A stretch of 64,000 bases of DNA from Desulfopila sp. IMCC35008 (GTDB lineage Bacteria > Desulfobacterota > Desulfobulbia > Desulfobulbales > Desulfocapsaceae): positions 4,614,501 to 4,678,500 of the forward strand of contig NZ_CP050700.1 of the NCBI RefSeq assembly GCF_010646885.2. The letters run 5' to 3'. This document shows positions 17,845 through 26,042 of the stretch, one piece after another. The translations under genes and the position numbers were made by a program. Numbering within the stretch: position 1 is the first letter of the stretch; each line of letters opens with the position of its first letter. The notes below the pieces were generated by a model, which worked only from the letters and a program-made list of their open reading frames with translations, ran no database searches and was not told the DNA's origin.

Positions 17845-17990
17845 TAGTTCCCGTCCTAAAACGAGCCTTCTCCCAATCTCAGCATTCCGGTTAAATTATT
17901 TATCCTCCGAATATCGTACATATGCGTGCGGTAAATAATTAGGCCACGCCTCGATATTGAACAGAATGCTGAGTTGTAGGCTGGGAACTA
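17845..17990. repeat. MITE-like long-palindrome repeat, copy 1
   Basis: A 146-base element with inverted ends TAGTTCCC and GGGAACTA. The pairing continues inward imperfectly, with AAATTATTTATCC against GGTAAATAATTA near the centre, so the whole could fold as one long hairpin. Its right-hand 41 bases (17950-17990) match copy 2 at 19195-19235 with three differences. The flanks read ATTT on both sides, a possible short target duplication. No coding potential. Confidence 0.7.
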
Positions 17991-18351
17991 TTTACACGAA
18001 ACAAGTTCAACAACCGAAGCCCAGGACAGTCACCAGAATCCTATCACACTATTACCTCCCGGGTCAAAAAGATGTACCCGGCGAACTGGAATTGCTCACA
18101 GGCTCGGGCGGTGACGTCCTCGAATTTCCTGGCGTGCACCTTAGATAACCTCTGCCACCGTCAACACACTACACAAGTTGGCATTGAGTGGAAACCGAGG
18201 GTAAACATTGTCTATGGCTGGGGAACTGGCACCTAAATAGATACTGCCCCACATGCCGTGGGACCGAACCATATCAACGCAATAATGCTTTGATATTTAT
18301 GGCTCGCTTGATGGGGGAAAAGTAACAATGCTATTCCCAGAAACATCCACG
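17991..18351. other. 361-base gap without a supported gene
   Basis: Between MITE-like copy 1 and the YaiI gene. A 63-codon frame (17957-18148) begins inside the repeat and has no family features, so I do not call it. Small hairpins are present (CCGGGT/ACCCGG around 18059-18080, and ATATCAA/TTTGATAT around 18270-18298), none with a T-run. Confidence 0.4.
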
Positions 18352-18804
18352 CTAATTCTGTCCGTACCTGGCCAGCAGCATATCAAGTTTATTGGCAAAT
18401 TGCTGCCGATCACTCCTGTTTAACGCTGCCGGCCCTCCGGTATCCACACCAGTAGCCCGAAGGTCATCCATGAAGTCCCGTATGCTCAACCGTGACTGTA
18501 TGGTGTCTTCTGTAAACAATTCCCCTCGAGGACTCAGGGCGAACCCGCCCTTTTCGATAACCTGAGCGGCAAGAGGGATATCCGCAGTGATAACAAGATC
18601 TCCTCCCTCAAGCTTCTTTACGATTTCATTATCGGCAACGTCAAACCCTTGTGGCACCTGCAACGTTTTTATATGTAGCGATCGTGGCACACGTAAAGCT
18701 CGATTGGCAACAAACGTCGTTTCTATTCGCCTGCGTTCAGACGCCTTGTACAGGATCTCTTTTATAACGACCGGACAGGCATCCGCATCTACCCATATTT
18801 TCAT
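18352..18804 (-). CDS. YaiI/YqxD family protein (DUF188)
   Basis: A 150-residue member of the UPF0178/DUF188 family, recognised by MKIWVDADACPVVIKEILYKAS at the N-terminus, DLVITADIPLAAQVIEKGGFALSPRGELFTEDTI in the middle and the GGPAALNRSDRQQFANKLDMLL ending. The family has a PIN-like arrangement of acidic residues (DADACP, TADIPLA) and is thought to be nuclease-like, but no activity is proven. It stands alone between the two MITE-like repeats. Confidence 0.9.
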   Translation of the reverse strand: MKIWVDADACPVVIKEILYKASERRRIETTFVANRALRVPRSLHIKTLQVPQGFDVADNEIVKKLEGGDLVITADIPLAAQVIEKGGFALSPRGELFTEDTIQSRLSIRDFMDDLRATGVDTGGPAALNRSDRQQFANKLDMLLARYGQN

Positions 18805-19069
18805 ATATTCTCAAACCTGGTTCTGTAAACCGACTCTTTTTAAGCGAACAGGATGCTTTTCCTCCTGACGAGATGCTGACTTCTACTGTCATTAACTACC
18901 TCCCATCTAAAAAAAACGGTACTGCTTCTCTAACAGATCGGCCTTATACTGCTCATCCAACTGTCCCAGACCAGCGTGGGGTTTGTGGATAACGTAATGT
19001 CAGTCAGGGATGGGCCTGTGAATATGACAGCCGCTGCTGCGGGTACCATCTCGACTTGTTAATAAACTC
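18805..19069. other. Gap between YaiI and MITE-like copy 2
   Basis: No gene is supported. The part next to 18804 should hold the YaiI promoter on the minus strand. I see no strong hairpin or conserved motif. Confidence 0.4.
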
Positions 19070-19235
19070 GTTCCCATCCTAAAACAGCCCTTTGGGTCAA
19101 TATCTTCGTTATGCTCAAAATTTTATCCCACGGCAAGTGAGGGACGAGACTCCGAGATATCCATTATATGCCTGTGGTAAAATTTTTCGCATGTCTCGAT
19201 ATTGAACAGAATGATGAGTTTTAGGATGGGAACTA
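19070..19235. repeat. MITE-like long-palindrome repeat, copy 2
   Basis: A 166-base element with inverted ends GTTCCCATCCTAAAAC and its exact complement. Inside, GTCAATATC, AAAATTTTATCCCAC and their near-complements on the right arm continue the pairing, so the element is one long imperfect hairpin. Its right 41 bases match copy 1 with three substitutions, and the left 16 bases match with one. No coding frame. Confidence 0.72.
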
Positions 19236-19300
19236 ACTAAGTTACCCTGGATTACATCAATCAACAATCGGCTTGCTTTGAATTAAAGCATCCGCAAGAC

Positions 19301-19334
19301 AAAAAAGGCTTGCAGCATCATGCTGCAAACCTTA
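19301..19334 (-). terminator. Orphan terminator-like hairpin
   Basis: The arms AAGGCTTGCAGCAT and ATGCTGCAAACCTT pair with one bulge; read on the minus strand the hairpin is followed by TTTTTTG, a good intrinsic terminator. No minus-strand gene lies to its right before the plus-strand AI-2E gene, so it may serve an unannotated small RNA or be a relic. Confidence 0.55.
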
Positions 19335-19757
19335 TTAGGATTTACCACATCATCCGGATATTGCCAAAAGGTCATTTCATGCTTTCTGGTACGTTCAACA
19401 GGAGGAGATATATTCAGCCCTGAAGGTTAAGAGGTCATCCGGCCCAGGCGATGAAAACGACAGCATCAAGCACGAGAAAAGAAGCAGAACGGCACCATAA
19501 CTGTTGCCAATAACACGTCAATTTACAGAAATTCAATTTCCTTATTCTATTTGAAGACGCATAATCGGGCTACTCAGCATGTTGGCATTTTTCCTTACAC
19601 ATGCCAACATGGAGAGATGAATTGTTTTGGAGTTTTTTTTTGATTATAATCAGATAATTATATCTGACCGATTCTTTAATTGAAATTAAAACTGCTGCCA
19701 TATCTTTTTTATCCTTGGTTCAGTCGCCGATTGTTTATCTGGCAAGGAATTAATCAC
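19335..19757. other. Gap upstream of the AI-2E-family gene
   Basis: No gene is supported. A perfect 11-base inverted repeat (CATGTTGGCAT at 19578-19588 and its complement at 19601-19611) stands 150 bases before the AI-2E start, followed by an A+T-rich stretch with a nine-T run near 19630-19640. It could be an operator or a terminator-like leader for that gene. Confidence 0.4.
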
Positions 19758-20822
19758 ATGTCCAGAAGTTCCAGAAATGCCTTAATCAACATGGCAGCAT
19801 TCGTGGTTGTGGTTGCCGGCATGAAAGCCGCCGCAGCATTAATCGTACCATTTCTGCTTGCTATCTTTCTCACGATCGTCAGCCTTCCGCTCCTCATATT
19901 GCTGGAAAAAAGGGGGATACCGGAACTCGCCAGCCTTCTGATTATTCTTATTATTGCAGTTGGAGTATGGTTTCTGCTCGTTATACTCATAGGGTCAGCA
20001 CTTGGAGATTTCACCAAGAGTGTCCCCTTCTATCAGGATCGTCTCCGAACAATCATCGGCGATGCCTGGTCATGGCTTGATGGTTACGGAATCACTATAG
20101 ACAGAGCGATGCTTGAAGATATTTTCGACCCGACCAGAATCATGAGGCTTGTAACAAGCACCTTGAATGGCCTCGGAGGTTTAATGAAAAACGCCTTTCT
20201 CATTCTCCTCATGTATATTTTCCTGGTGTTTGAAGCGACCGTTCTGCCACTGAAAATACAAGCCGTCAGCCACGACAAAAAAGGAGCGCTCAACAGTTAC
20301 TCTGCTATTACACAAGGCGTAAACCGATACCTGGCCATCAAGGCCCTTACAAGCCTGGCAACCGGCACAATAGTTTACCTTCTTCTCAGGTTTCAAGGAG
20401 TTGACTTCCCCGTTCTCTGGGGCCTTCTCGCCTTCATTCTCAACTTTATCCCCAATATCGGCTCCCTGATTGCTGCTGTCCCTCCGGTCCTTCTGGCATT
20501 AATTCAGTTCGGCCCTCCTCAGGCTATTGTCACAGCAGTTGGCTTTTTGACAATAAACACAGTTATTGGTTCCCTCATCGAACCAAAAGTTATGGGACAA
20601 GGTGTGGGCCTTTCATCGCTTGTGGTATTTCTCTCGCTGCTCTTCTGGGGCTGGATTCTTGGACCGGTGGGGATGCTGCTGTCGGTGCCTCTGACTATGG
20701 CCCTGAAAATAGCCTTATCAGAATATGAGTCGACCCAATGGATTTCAATACTGCTCGGGTCAAACAAGGATATCTTATCTTACTCTCAGCAGTTACTCAG
20801 TGACAAGAACAAAGGGGGATAA
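19758..20822 (+). CDS. AI-2E family transporter (YdiK/PerM type)
   Basis: About 354 residues with eight hydrophobic segments in the PerM/YdiK arrangement: paired helices at the N-terminus (NMAAFVVVVAGMKAAAALIVPFLLAIFLTIV), a soluble middle part (FYQDRLRTIIGDAWSWLDGYGI) and the C-terminal motif PVLWGLLAFILNFIPNIGSLIAAVPPVLLALIQFGPPQA. The family includes the autoinducer-2 exporter TqsA and sodium/proton antiporters, so the substrate is open. The ATG at 19758 has AAGGA 8 bases ahead; the frame extends upstream to 19680 but that part looks non-coding. Confidence 0.85.
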   Translation: MSRSSRNALINMAAFVVVVAGMKAAAALIVPFLLAIFLTIVSLPLLILLEKRGIPELASLLIILIIAVGVWFLLVILIGSALGDFTKSVPFYQDRLRTIIGDAWSWLDGYGITIDRAMLEDIFDPTRIMRLVTSTLNGLGGLMKNAFLILLMYIFLVFEATVLPLKIQAVSHDKKGALNSYSAITQGVNRYLAIKALTSLATGTIVYLLLRFQGVDFPVLWGLLAFILNFIPNIGSLIAAVPPVLLALIQFGPPQAIVTAVGFLTINTVIGSLIEPKVMGQGVGLSSLVVFLSLLFWGWILGPVGMLLSVPLTMALKIALSEYESTQWISILLGSNKDILSYSQQLLSDKNKGG

Positions 20823-20994
20823 ACGTTCCCGGTACTACAGTCAGACCTGCTCGAAGGAATTTGTTTTTAAACACACAACCATGTTCTTTTCGATCAGTTT
20901 GGTTTTGGCGCTTTTATACAAGAAACCTGAAAAGTCCCAAAAAGGAACAGGCAGAATAACTCGAGACAATAAACCTCAAAAGAAAGGAATAAAC

Positions 20995-22017
20995 ATGAAA
21001 GTAATCACCCCACTGATCATCCTGGCGACTGCCCTGTTCGCTTCATCGGTTCTCGCAGACAAGAGTGAGCAGACGGTCAGCGTAAACCTTTCCAACTTCG
21101 TGCGTGCTGAATCGGACCACATGATTCGTGCCAACATGAAGGCATTCGACGTCAGCCTCGGACAATTCGCGCATCTGCGAGAGCCCACAACGCCCGACAA
21201 TCAGCCCGTCATCCGCATGAACCAGGATACCCTCTACTCCGGAGCGGTTCTGGACCTGTCCAAGCCGGTAAAGATCACGCTGCCTGAGGTCGACGGCCGC
21301 TACATGTCAATGCACGTGGTCAACCAGGACCACTACATGTTCGTGAAATCGAAACCGGGAGTCTACGAACTGACCGAAGATCAAGTGGGCACGCGTTTTG
21401 CGCTTGTGACCGTCCGAACCTTTTACAATGCCGGTGATCCCGCCGACCTCGATAATGCCCATGCGGCTCAGGACAAGATCGAGATCAGCGGTGGTGGAAA
21501 CGGTCCTTTCGAGGCACCAAACTGGGACACAAAAAACCTCACTGTTGCGCGTAAGGCACTCAGTGATCTTGCCGCCCTTGGCTTCGACGCGTCCTATGCC
21601 TTCGGCCAAAAAGAAAACGTCCGCCCGATCGACTATCTGGTTGGCGCTGCGGCCGGCTGGGGCGGAATGCCGCGCTCTGCCGCCATGTACGTAATGGACA
21701 GCGTCGACAAAAACGATGGTAAAACACCGTACGCGGTAACCGTGAAAGACGTACCGGTAGATGCGTTCTGGTCTATTACAGTCTACAACGCAGATGGATA
21801 TCTCGAAGCAAACGATCTCGGCAGAAACAGCTACAACAACTTTTCCGCCAAACCCAACGCGGACGGTTCGTATACGATCCATTTCGGCGGCGACCCCAAA
21901 GGTTTGAACTACTTACCCATTACCGAAGGCTGGAATTACGCCGTCCGCATGTACCAGCCGCGAAAGGAAATCCTCGATGGCTCCTGGACGTTCCCTCGTA
22001 TCGAACCCGTAAAGTAA
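20995..22017 (+). CDS. Exported DUF1254/DUF1214 protein
   Basis: A 340-residue protein with a signal peptide (MKVITPLIILATALFASSVLADK) followed by a DUF1254 domain (VRAESDHMIRANMKAFDVSLGQFAHLREPTTPDNQPVIRMNQDTLYSGAVLDLSKPVKITLPEVDGRYMSMHVVNQDHY) and a C-terminal DUF1214 part (VDAFWSITVYNADGYLEANDLGRNSYNNF...). The family is periplasmic and of unknown function. An AAAGGAA ribosome site fixes the start. Third positions are richer in G and C than in the neighbouring genes (many CGC, GCG and GTC codons), and such proteins are common in other Proteobacteria, so transfer is likely. The stop is 25 bases from the stop of convergent tpx. Confidence 0.85.
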   Translation: MKVITPLIILATALFASSVLADKSEQTVSVNLSNFVRAESDHMIRANMKAFDVSLGQFAHLREPTTPDNQPVIRMNQDTLYSGAVLDLSKPVKITLPEVDGRYMSMHVVNQDHYMFVKSKPGVYELTEDQVGTRFALVTVRTFYNAGDPADLDNAHAAQDKIEISGGGNGPFEAPNWDTKNLTVARKALSDLAALGFDASYAFGQKENVRPIDYLVGAAAGWGGMPRSAAMYVMDSVDKNDGKTPYAVTVKDVPVDAFWSITVYNADGYLEANDLGRNSYNNFSAKPNADGSYTIHFGGDPKGLNYLPITEGWNYAVRMYQPRKEILDGSWTFPRIEPVK

Positions 22018-22042
22018 GGCCAGGAGAAAAAACATGAATAGT

Positions 22043-22669
22043 TCATGGCTCCCTGGCAAATTCAACCGCCTTCAAAAAGGCTTTTTCCATATCAGGCAAA
22101 TGGGTGATGTCAGGCACTACCTGGATATACCGGACTATTCCCTGCTTATCTACAATAACGACGGATCTCGCAAGTAAACGGGGTCCGTCGAGCAGCAGCC
22201 CCACAGAGCGGCCGAAAGAGCCTTCTTTGTAATCCGACAGATATTGAATATCTGTAAGGTTTGCTTCCTCTGCAAAGCGCAATTGGGCAAATGGTGTATC
22301 GCGACTGATAGTGATACGTGTAACAGTTGACGGCAAAGTATCACCTTCTTCTCCCAGATAGTGCGTCTGCGCCTCGCACACCTTAGTATCAATTGAGGGG
22401 ACGATACTCAGCAGCAATACCTGTCCTTTGAACTCCTGAAGGTTTATTGGCTGCATGGAAACCGCATCGACAAGAGCCGTTTCCGGTAGCCGCTGTCCGA
22501 CCTCTATACCAGTACCGGTGAGGGTCAGTTTTTTCCCTTGCTTTTCAACAGAGGTACCAGGTGAAACACTCCCAAAATCAACTGTTATCGATTTCTGTTT
22601 CGGTGCGCATGAGACCAGCAATAGTACTAAAACCAACAATAATGCTTTTAAGATCAATTTATTCATCAT
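22043..22669 (-). CDS. Thiol peroxidase (Tpx)-like lipoprotein lacking the resolving cysteine
   Basis: A 208-residue Tpx-family peroxiredoxin behind a lipoprotein signal (LLLVLVLLLVSC, lipobox cysteine at about residue 21), so it would be anchored at the membrane facing the periplasm. The peroxidatic cysteine is in VPSIDTKVCEAQT. In E. coli Tpx the resolving cysteine lies in the segment DLPFAQSRFCGAEG; the equivalent here reads DTPFAQLRFAEEA, with alanine in place of cysteine. It therefore looks like a 1-Cys enzyme reduced by an external thiol partner. A near-perfect palindrome stands 33 bases upstream of the start. Divergent from the ferric-reductase-like gene. Confidence 0.85.
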   Translation of the reverse strand: MMNKLILKALLLVLVLLLVSCAPKQKSITVDFGSVSPGTSVEKQGKKLTLTGTGIEVGQRLPETALVDAVSMQPINLQEFKGQVLLLSIVPSIDTKVCEAQTHYLGEEGDTLPSTVTRITISRDTPFAQLRFAEEANLTDIQYLSDYKEGSFGRSVGLLLDGPRLLARSVVIVDKQGIVRYIQVVPDITHLPDMEKAFLKAVEFAREP

Positions 22670-22701
22670 AATTAATCTCCCAATTCTATAAATATTTTTG
22701 T

Positions 22702-22725
22702 ATTTGCAACTGGACAGTTACAAAT
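22702..22725. promoter_or_regulatory. Imperfect palindrome upstream of tpx, operator candidate
   Basis: The arms ATTTGCAACTG and CAGTTACAAAT are complementary but for one position and separated by GA. Lying in the divergent gap between the Tpx lipoprotein and the ferric-reductase-like gene, 33 bases from the tpx start, this fits a dimeric repressor or activator site. A second short palindrome, GACAGCTGTC, is at 22755-22764. Confidence 0.5.
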
Positions 22726-22986
22726 ACCGCATACTGACAGGATAATACCCTATGGACAGCTGTCAAACCATCACACCGCAGCGATATTGGGTTCTTTGAG
22801 CAATAGCCCCAAAGGGCAGCGGGGAGAATCTGCTGTTTTGCTACTCTAAGAGCATATGCGACTCAGGCAGTATCCATTTCTGTCCAACTGAAGCTGGTAC
22901 AATCCCGTTTTTGTCTTATCCTGTCCTCAAGACAGTCCTCTTTCTGGACTCAATCATAAATATATCAACCTGACATTTACCACCTT
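22726..22986. other. Divergent intergenic region between tpx and the ferric-reductase-like gene
   Basis: Apart from the palindromes noted, I see no gene or clear promoter hexamers in this stretch. Confidence 0.4.
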
Positions 22987-23628
22987 ATGCAACCCAGCGA
23001 AAAAGGCCCTATCGGTTCTTCTATTTCAAAGCTTGCTGTCATAGGGTTCCTGATCATTTTCTTTATCCTGGTAACCCTGTTTCCTTTTTCTCACCAGACC
23101 CAGACTCTTTGGTATAAAATCGGCACTGACAGGACTCTCCTGATCGCTGGCCAGCTTGTCGGTTTGTATTCTGTCTGCCTGGTATGGTGCCAACTCGTAT
23201 TAATTGCCCGTCCGCCATTTCTTACAAAAATTTTCGGGGTGGCATCACTCAGCAGCACACACCGCTTTATCGGCAAGATGATACCGGTTGCAGTCATGGC
23301 GCATGTTCTGCTCATTCTCGTTCCTGAAGGACTAGCAAACCTGCCGGTTGGATGGAAGTTCTGGCCTGAAATGCTGGGCTTTCTCGCTTTCCTGCTTCTT
23401 CTCTTGCTCGCTGTTAGCAACTGGCTCCGGTTGAAATTGGCGATCCCTTATCCACAATGGAAAACCACGCATAGACTTCTTGGTCTCACAGCTTGTTTGG
23501 GTGTCGGGGCACATATCGTTTTTGTTTCTGACGCTTTCAGGCAGACTGCCCCGCGTATTTACATCTTGATTCTCTTCATTTCAGTATTACTGACTTATTC
23601 ATATGGGAAATGGAAACAGAGAAAATGA
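22987..23628 (+). CDS. Ferric-reductase-like transmembrane protein (heme b membrane domain)
   Basis: A 213-residue inner-membrane protein with six predicted helices and the ferric-reductase-like transmembrane pattern: paired histidines in STHRFIGKMIPVAVMAHVLL and TTHRLLGLTACLGVGAHIVF could ligate two hemes b across the membrane. No FAD/NAD domain follows, so it is like the MsrQ/YedZ group that passes electrons from the quinone pool to periplasmic partners. The next gene is a periplasmic YceI protein and the divergent one a membrane-anchored peroxidase, so a periplasmic redox-repair role is a reasonable inference. No good ribosome site is seen. Confidence 0.78.
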   Translation: MQPSEKGPIGSSISKLAVIGFLIIFFILVTLFPFSHQTQTLWYKIGTDRTLLIAGQLVGLYSVCLVWCQLVLIARPPFLTKIFGVASLSSTHRFIGKMIPVAVMAHVLLILVPEGLANLPVGWKFWPEMLGFLAFLLLLLLAVSNWLRLKLAIPYPQWKTTHRLLGLTACLGVGAHIVFVSDAFRQTAPRIYILILFISVLLTYSYGKWKQRK

Positions 23629-23699
23629 AGAACAGATCGTTTCCCTGGGCAAATTGAAATGGCTACAAGAGATACAACCTTTTCCCCCTGGAGGATATT

Positions 23700-24296
23700 A
23701 TGAGTAAAATAAAAGCTATACTAACTGCTTTTTGTGTTTCACTTCTTTTCGCGACTCAAAGCCAGGCAGGAGCCCGGGCCTGGGACATCGACAAGGCTCA
23801 TTCAAATTTTTACTTCAGCGTTGATCATATTTTTTCCAAAGTACATGGTTTTTTCGGCGACTACTCAGGAGAGGTTCATTTTGATCCGAAAAACCTTGCA
23901 GAGAGCAAAATGGTCTTCGAGATTGATGTAAAATCAATCAACACAGCCATTGCCAAAAGAGACAAACATCTTCTCTCGGCTGATTTCTTTGACGCCGCCA
24001 AACACCCGAAGCTTGTTTTCACCAGCAATAAGATTTTGAGTTCAGGTGAAAACACCTTCGATGTACATGGGGTTTTCACGGTCAAAGGGAAAAAGTACGA
24101 CCTCGTATTACCTTTAACCCTGGAAGGAATTAAGGATCATCCCATGGAGAAAGGGAAAGAGGTCGCCGGTTTTAATGGAAAGATCACCATAGACAGGCTT
24201 GCCTACGGTATCGGCTCCGGGAAGTTTTTTGAGTACGGTGTAGTAGGAAAAGACGTTGAAATTCTGGTCACTCTTGAGGTTCTCAGTACAAAATAG
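23700..24296 (+). CDS. YceI family periplasmic protein
   Basis: A 198-residue protein with a signal peptide (ending near SQAGA) and a YceI-type lipocalin-like barrel: WDIDKAHSNFYFSVDHIFSKVHGFFGDYSGEVHFDPKNL is the family hallmark, followed by DKHLLSADFFDAAKHPKLVFTSNKI and the late FNGKITIDRLAYGIGSGKF. The family binds isoprenoids such as polyprenyl quinones and is induced by stress. A strong GGAGG precedes the ATG. It is 71 bases after the membrane heme protein and likely co-transcribed. Confidence 0.92.
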   Translation: MSKIKAILTAFCVSLLFATQSQAGARAWDIDKAHSNFYFSVDHIFSKVHGFFGDYSGEVHFDPKNLAESKMVFEIDVKSINTAIAKRDKHLLSADFFDAAKHPKLVFTSNKILSSGENTFDVHGVFTVKGKKYDLVLPLTLEGIKDHPMEKGKEVAGFNGKITIDRLAYGIGSGKFFEYGVVGKDVEILVTLEVLSTK

Positions 24297-24595
24297 TCAA
24301 TTTCCTCACTCTCCGGGCCTTTAAATTGTAAAGAAGGTAACTCACTCCTTTTACAGGTTCGGAGATAAGATTAAGAATGAAACGCTGATATACGTGCTGA
24401 GGAAACAGCTCCATCAATCCCTCTTACTCGGTTATCCCATGGGACAGCATCTATAAACAGGCCCTGGTAGATATTGTATTACCTGGAGCTGTCTGTGCTA
24501 ATGCATTAGCACAGAGGATACTCATGGGCATGGGGGGCTGTATTTCCTCACCCGAATTCCTCTTCAGTTCAGGTAGTGTACAAAAGGTCAGAACT
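24297..24595. promoter_or_regulatory. Intergenic region with a perfect 22-base palindrome
   Basis: This gap before the sugar dehydrogenase contains a perfect palindrome at 24493-24514 (half-site CTGTGCTAATG followed by its exact complement). It ends 81 bases before the gene start, and would serve as an operator for a dimeric regulator or, less likely, as a recombination site. Otherwise featureless. Confidence 0.5.
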
Positions 24596-25744
24596 ATGAA
24601 CACTTATCAACGCGTCAGATGTCTCGTTTCGGTTTTCATGTTGCTCTTCATGTCGGTTAACTTGGCCAATGCCGACTCTGTATCTGCAAAAGTAAAAGGT
24701 TCTGCGGGTTCAGTCCTATTGGTCAAGGAGTACGCATCATTCAATGAGCCCTGGGCAATGACCTTCCTGCCTGACAGGCGGCTGCTGATTACAGAAAAGT
24801 CGGGGAATCTTTTTCTGGTCAGTGCGGACGGAGCATCAAGGATATCCGTCACCGGAGTTCCCAGGGTAGCCTATGGCGGCCAGGGGGGGCTTGGTGATGT
24901 GGTACTTCACCCTCACTATAAAACCAATCATCGCATATATCTCTCGTATGCAGAAGAAGGCGAAAACGGTACTCGAGGTGCCGCAGTTGTTATGGCCTCT
25001 CTTGAAACCAGCCAAGGACGGGCAGAATTACGAAATGCTACAGTCATCTGGCGACAGGAACCCAAGGTCAAAGGATATGGGCATTATTCACATCGACTGG
25101 CTTTCAGCGCTGACGGAAAACTGTTTATTACTTCCGGCGAACGGCAAAAACAAAAACCAGCCCAGGATTTGACCCAAAATCTCGGTAAAATTATCCGAAT
25201 AAATGATGATGGTACCGTACCTGCCGACAATCCAATCCAGGACCAGGGCGAGCTGGCAAAAACCTTCTGGTCACTCGGACACCGCAATATGCTCGGAATT
25301 GCCTTTGATCAAAGTGATCGGCTGTGGACCCATGAAATGGGTCCGAAACACGGAGATGAGTTCAACCTGATTAAGGCTGGCGACAATTACGGTTGGCCAG
25401 TTGTATCCTGGGGAAACCAATATTCAGGCGTAGACATACCTGACCACAATACCCGTCCCGATTTTCATGCTCCAGCGGTGTACTGGGTACCAACCGTTGC
25501 ACCTGCCGGCTTAATTATCTACAGTGGCTCCCTTTTTCCGGAATGGAAGGGTGATGCATTTTTAGGAGGCCTGGCTTCAAGGTCATTGGTACGAATCGAG
25601 ATATCAGGTGATAAAGCGTGGGAAGCAGAACGTTTCGCAATGGGCAAGCGAATCCGCGAAGTCGAGCAGGGGCCCGATGGTGCAATCTGGGTTTTAGAGG
25701 ATAAAAAAGGCGGGCGTCTGTTGAAATTAACAAAGGACCGTTAA
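24596..25744 (+). CDS. PQQ-dependent sugar dehydrogenase (YliI/Gdh-B-like)
   Basis: About 382 residues with a signal peptide (ending near NLANADS) and a six-bladed propeller of the soluble glucose/aldose sugar dehydrogenase family: EPWAMTFLPDRRLLITEKSGNLFLV, GGQGGLGDVVLHPHY, GYGHYSHRLAFSADGKLFITSGERQ (catalytic histidine region), GHRNMLGIAFDQSDRLWTHEMGPKHGDEFNLIKAGDNYGWP and the final EVEQGPDGAIWVLED. It would oxidise an aldose in the periplasm with PQQ. No pqq biosynthesis gene is in the window, so it may depend on imported PQQ. The start at 24596 gives a proper signal peptide; the longer frame to 24524 is rejected. Confidence 0.88.
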   Translation: MNTYQRVRCLVSVFMLLFMSVNLANADSVSAKVKGSAGSVLLVKEYASFNEPWAMTFLPDRRLLITEKSGNLFLVSADGASRISVTGVPRVAYGGQGGLGDVVLHPHYKTNHRIYLSYAEEGENGTRGAAVVMASLETSQGRAELRNATVIWRQEPKVKGYGHYSHRLAFSADGKLFITSGERQKQKPAQDLTQNLGKIIRINDDGTVPADNPIQDQGELAKTFWSLGHRNMLGIAFDQSDRLWTHEMGPKHGDEFNLIKAGDNYGWPVVSWGNQYSGVDIPDHNTRPDFHAPAVYWVPTVAPAGLIIYSGSLFPEWKGDAFLGGLASRSLVRIEISGDKAWEAERFAMGKRIREVEQGPDGAIWVLEDKKGGRLLKLTKDR

Positions 25745-26042
25745 GCTCTATAATATGAATACGTCCCCCCCAACCACTCTCCGCCTTGACCGCGTCATGA
25801 TGCTATTCAGGAAGAATTTATGGTTATTTTTCCCAATATGAAGGCGGAAGATGTTTGTGTTTTTACCGAACGATTACGATCCAGAATTGAGCAAAATTGA
25901 AAAGTTGCTTTTCCTGATACAGGAGACGTAAAGGGAGGATGAAAAGGTGCCGGGCGATAGAGGTGGGGATCGGGGAACTACTGTTCCTCTACCGCCCGAC
26001 TGGGGTTCTATATAAAGTGGTAGTCAGGTTGTACCAAAGAGA
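25745..26042. other. 298-base gap with an imperfect hairpin
   Basis: Lies between two convergent genes. An inverted repeat (CGGGCGATAGAGG at 25951-25963 against CCTCTACCGCCCG at 25986-25998) could serve as the 3-prime end of the secreted-protein transcript, though no T-run follows. No gene is supported. Confidence 0.4.

Noticed and set aside
17957..18148. 63-codon plus-strand frame
   Set aside because: It begins inside the MITE-like repeat and shows no coding signature.
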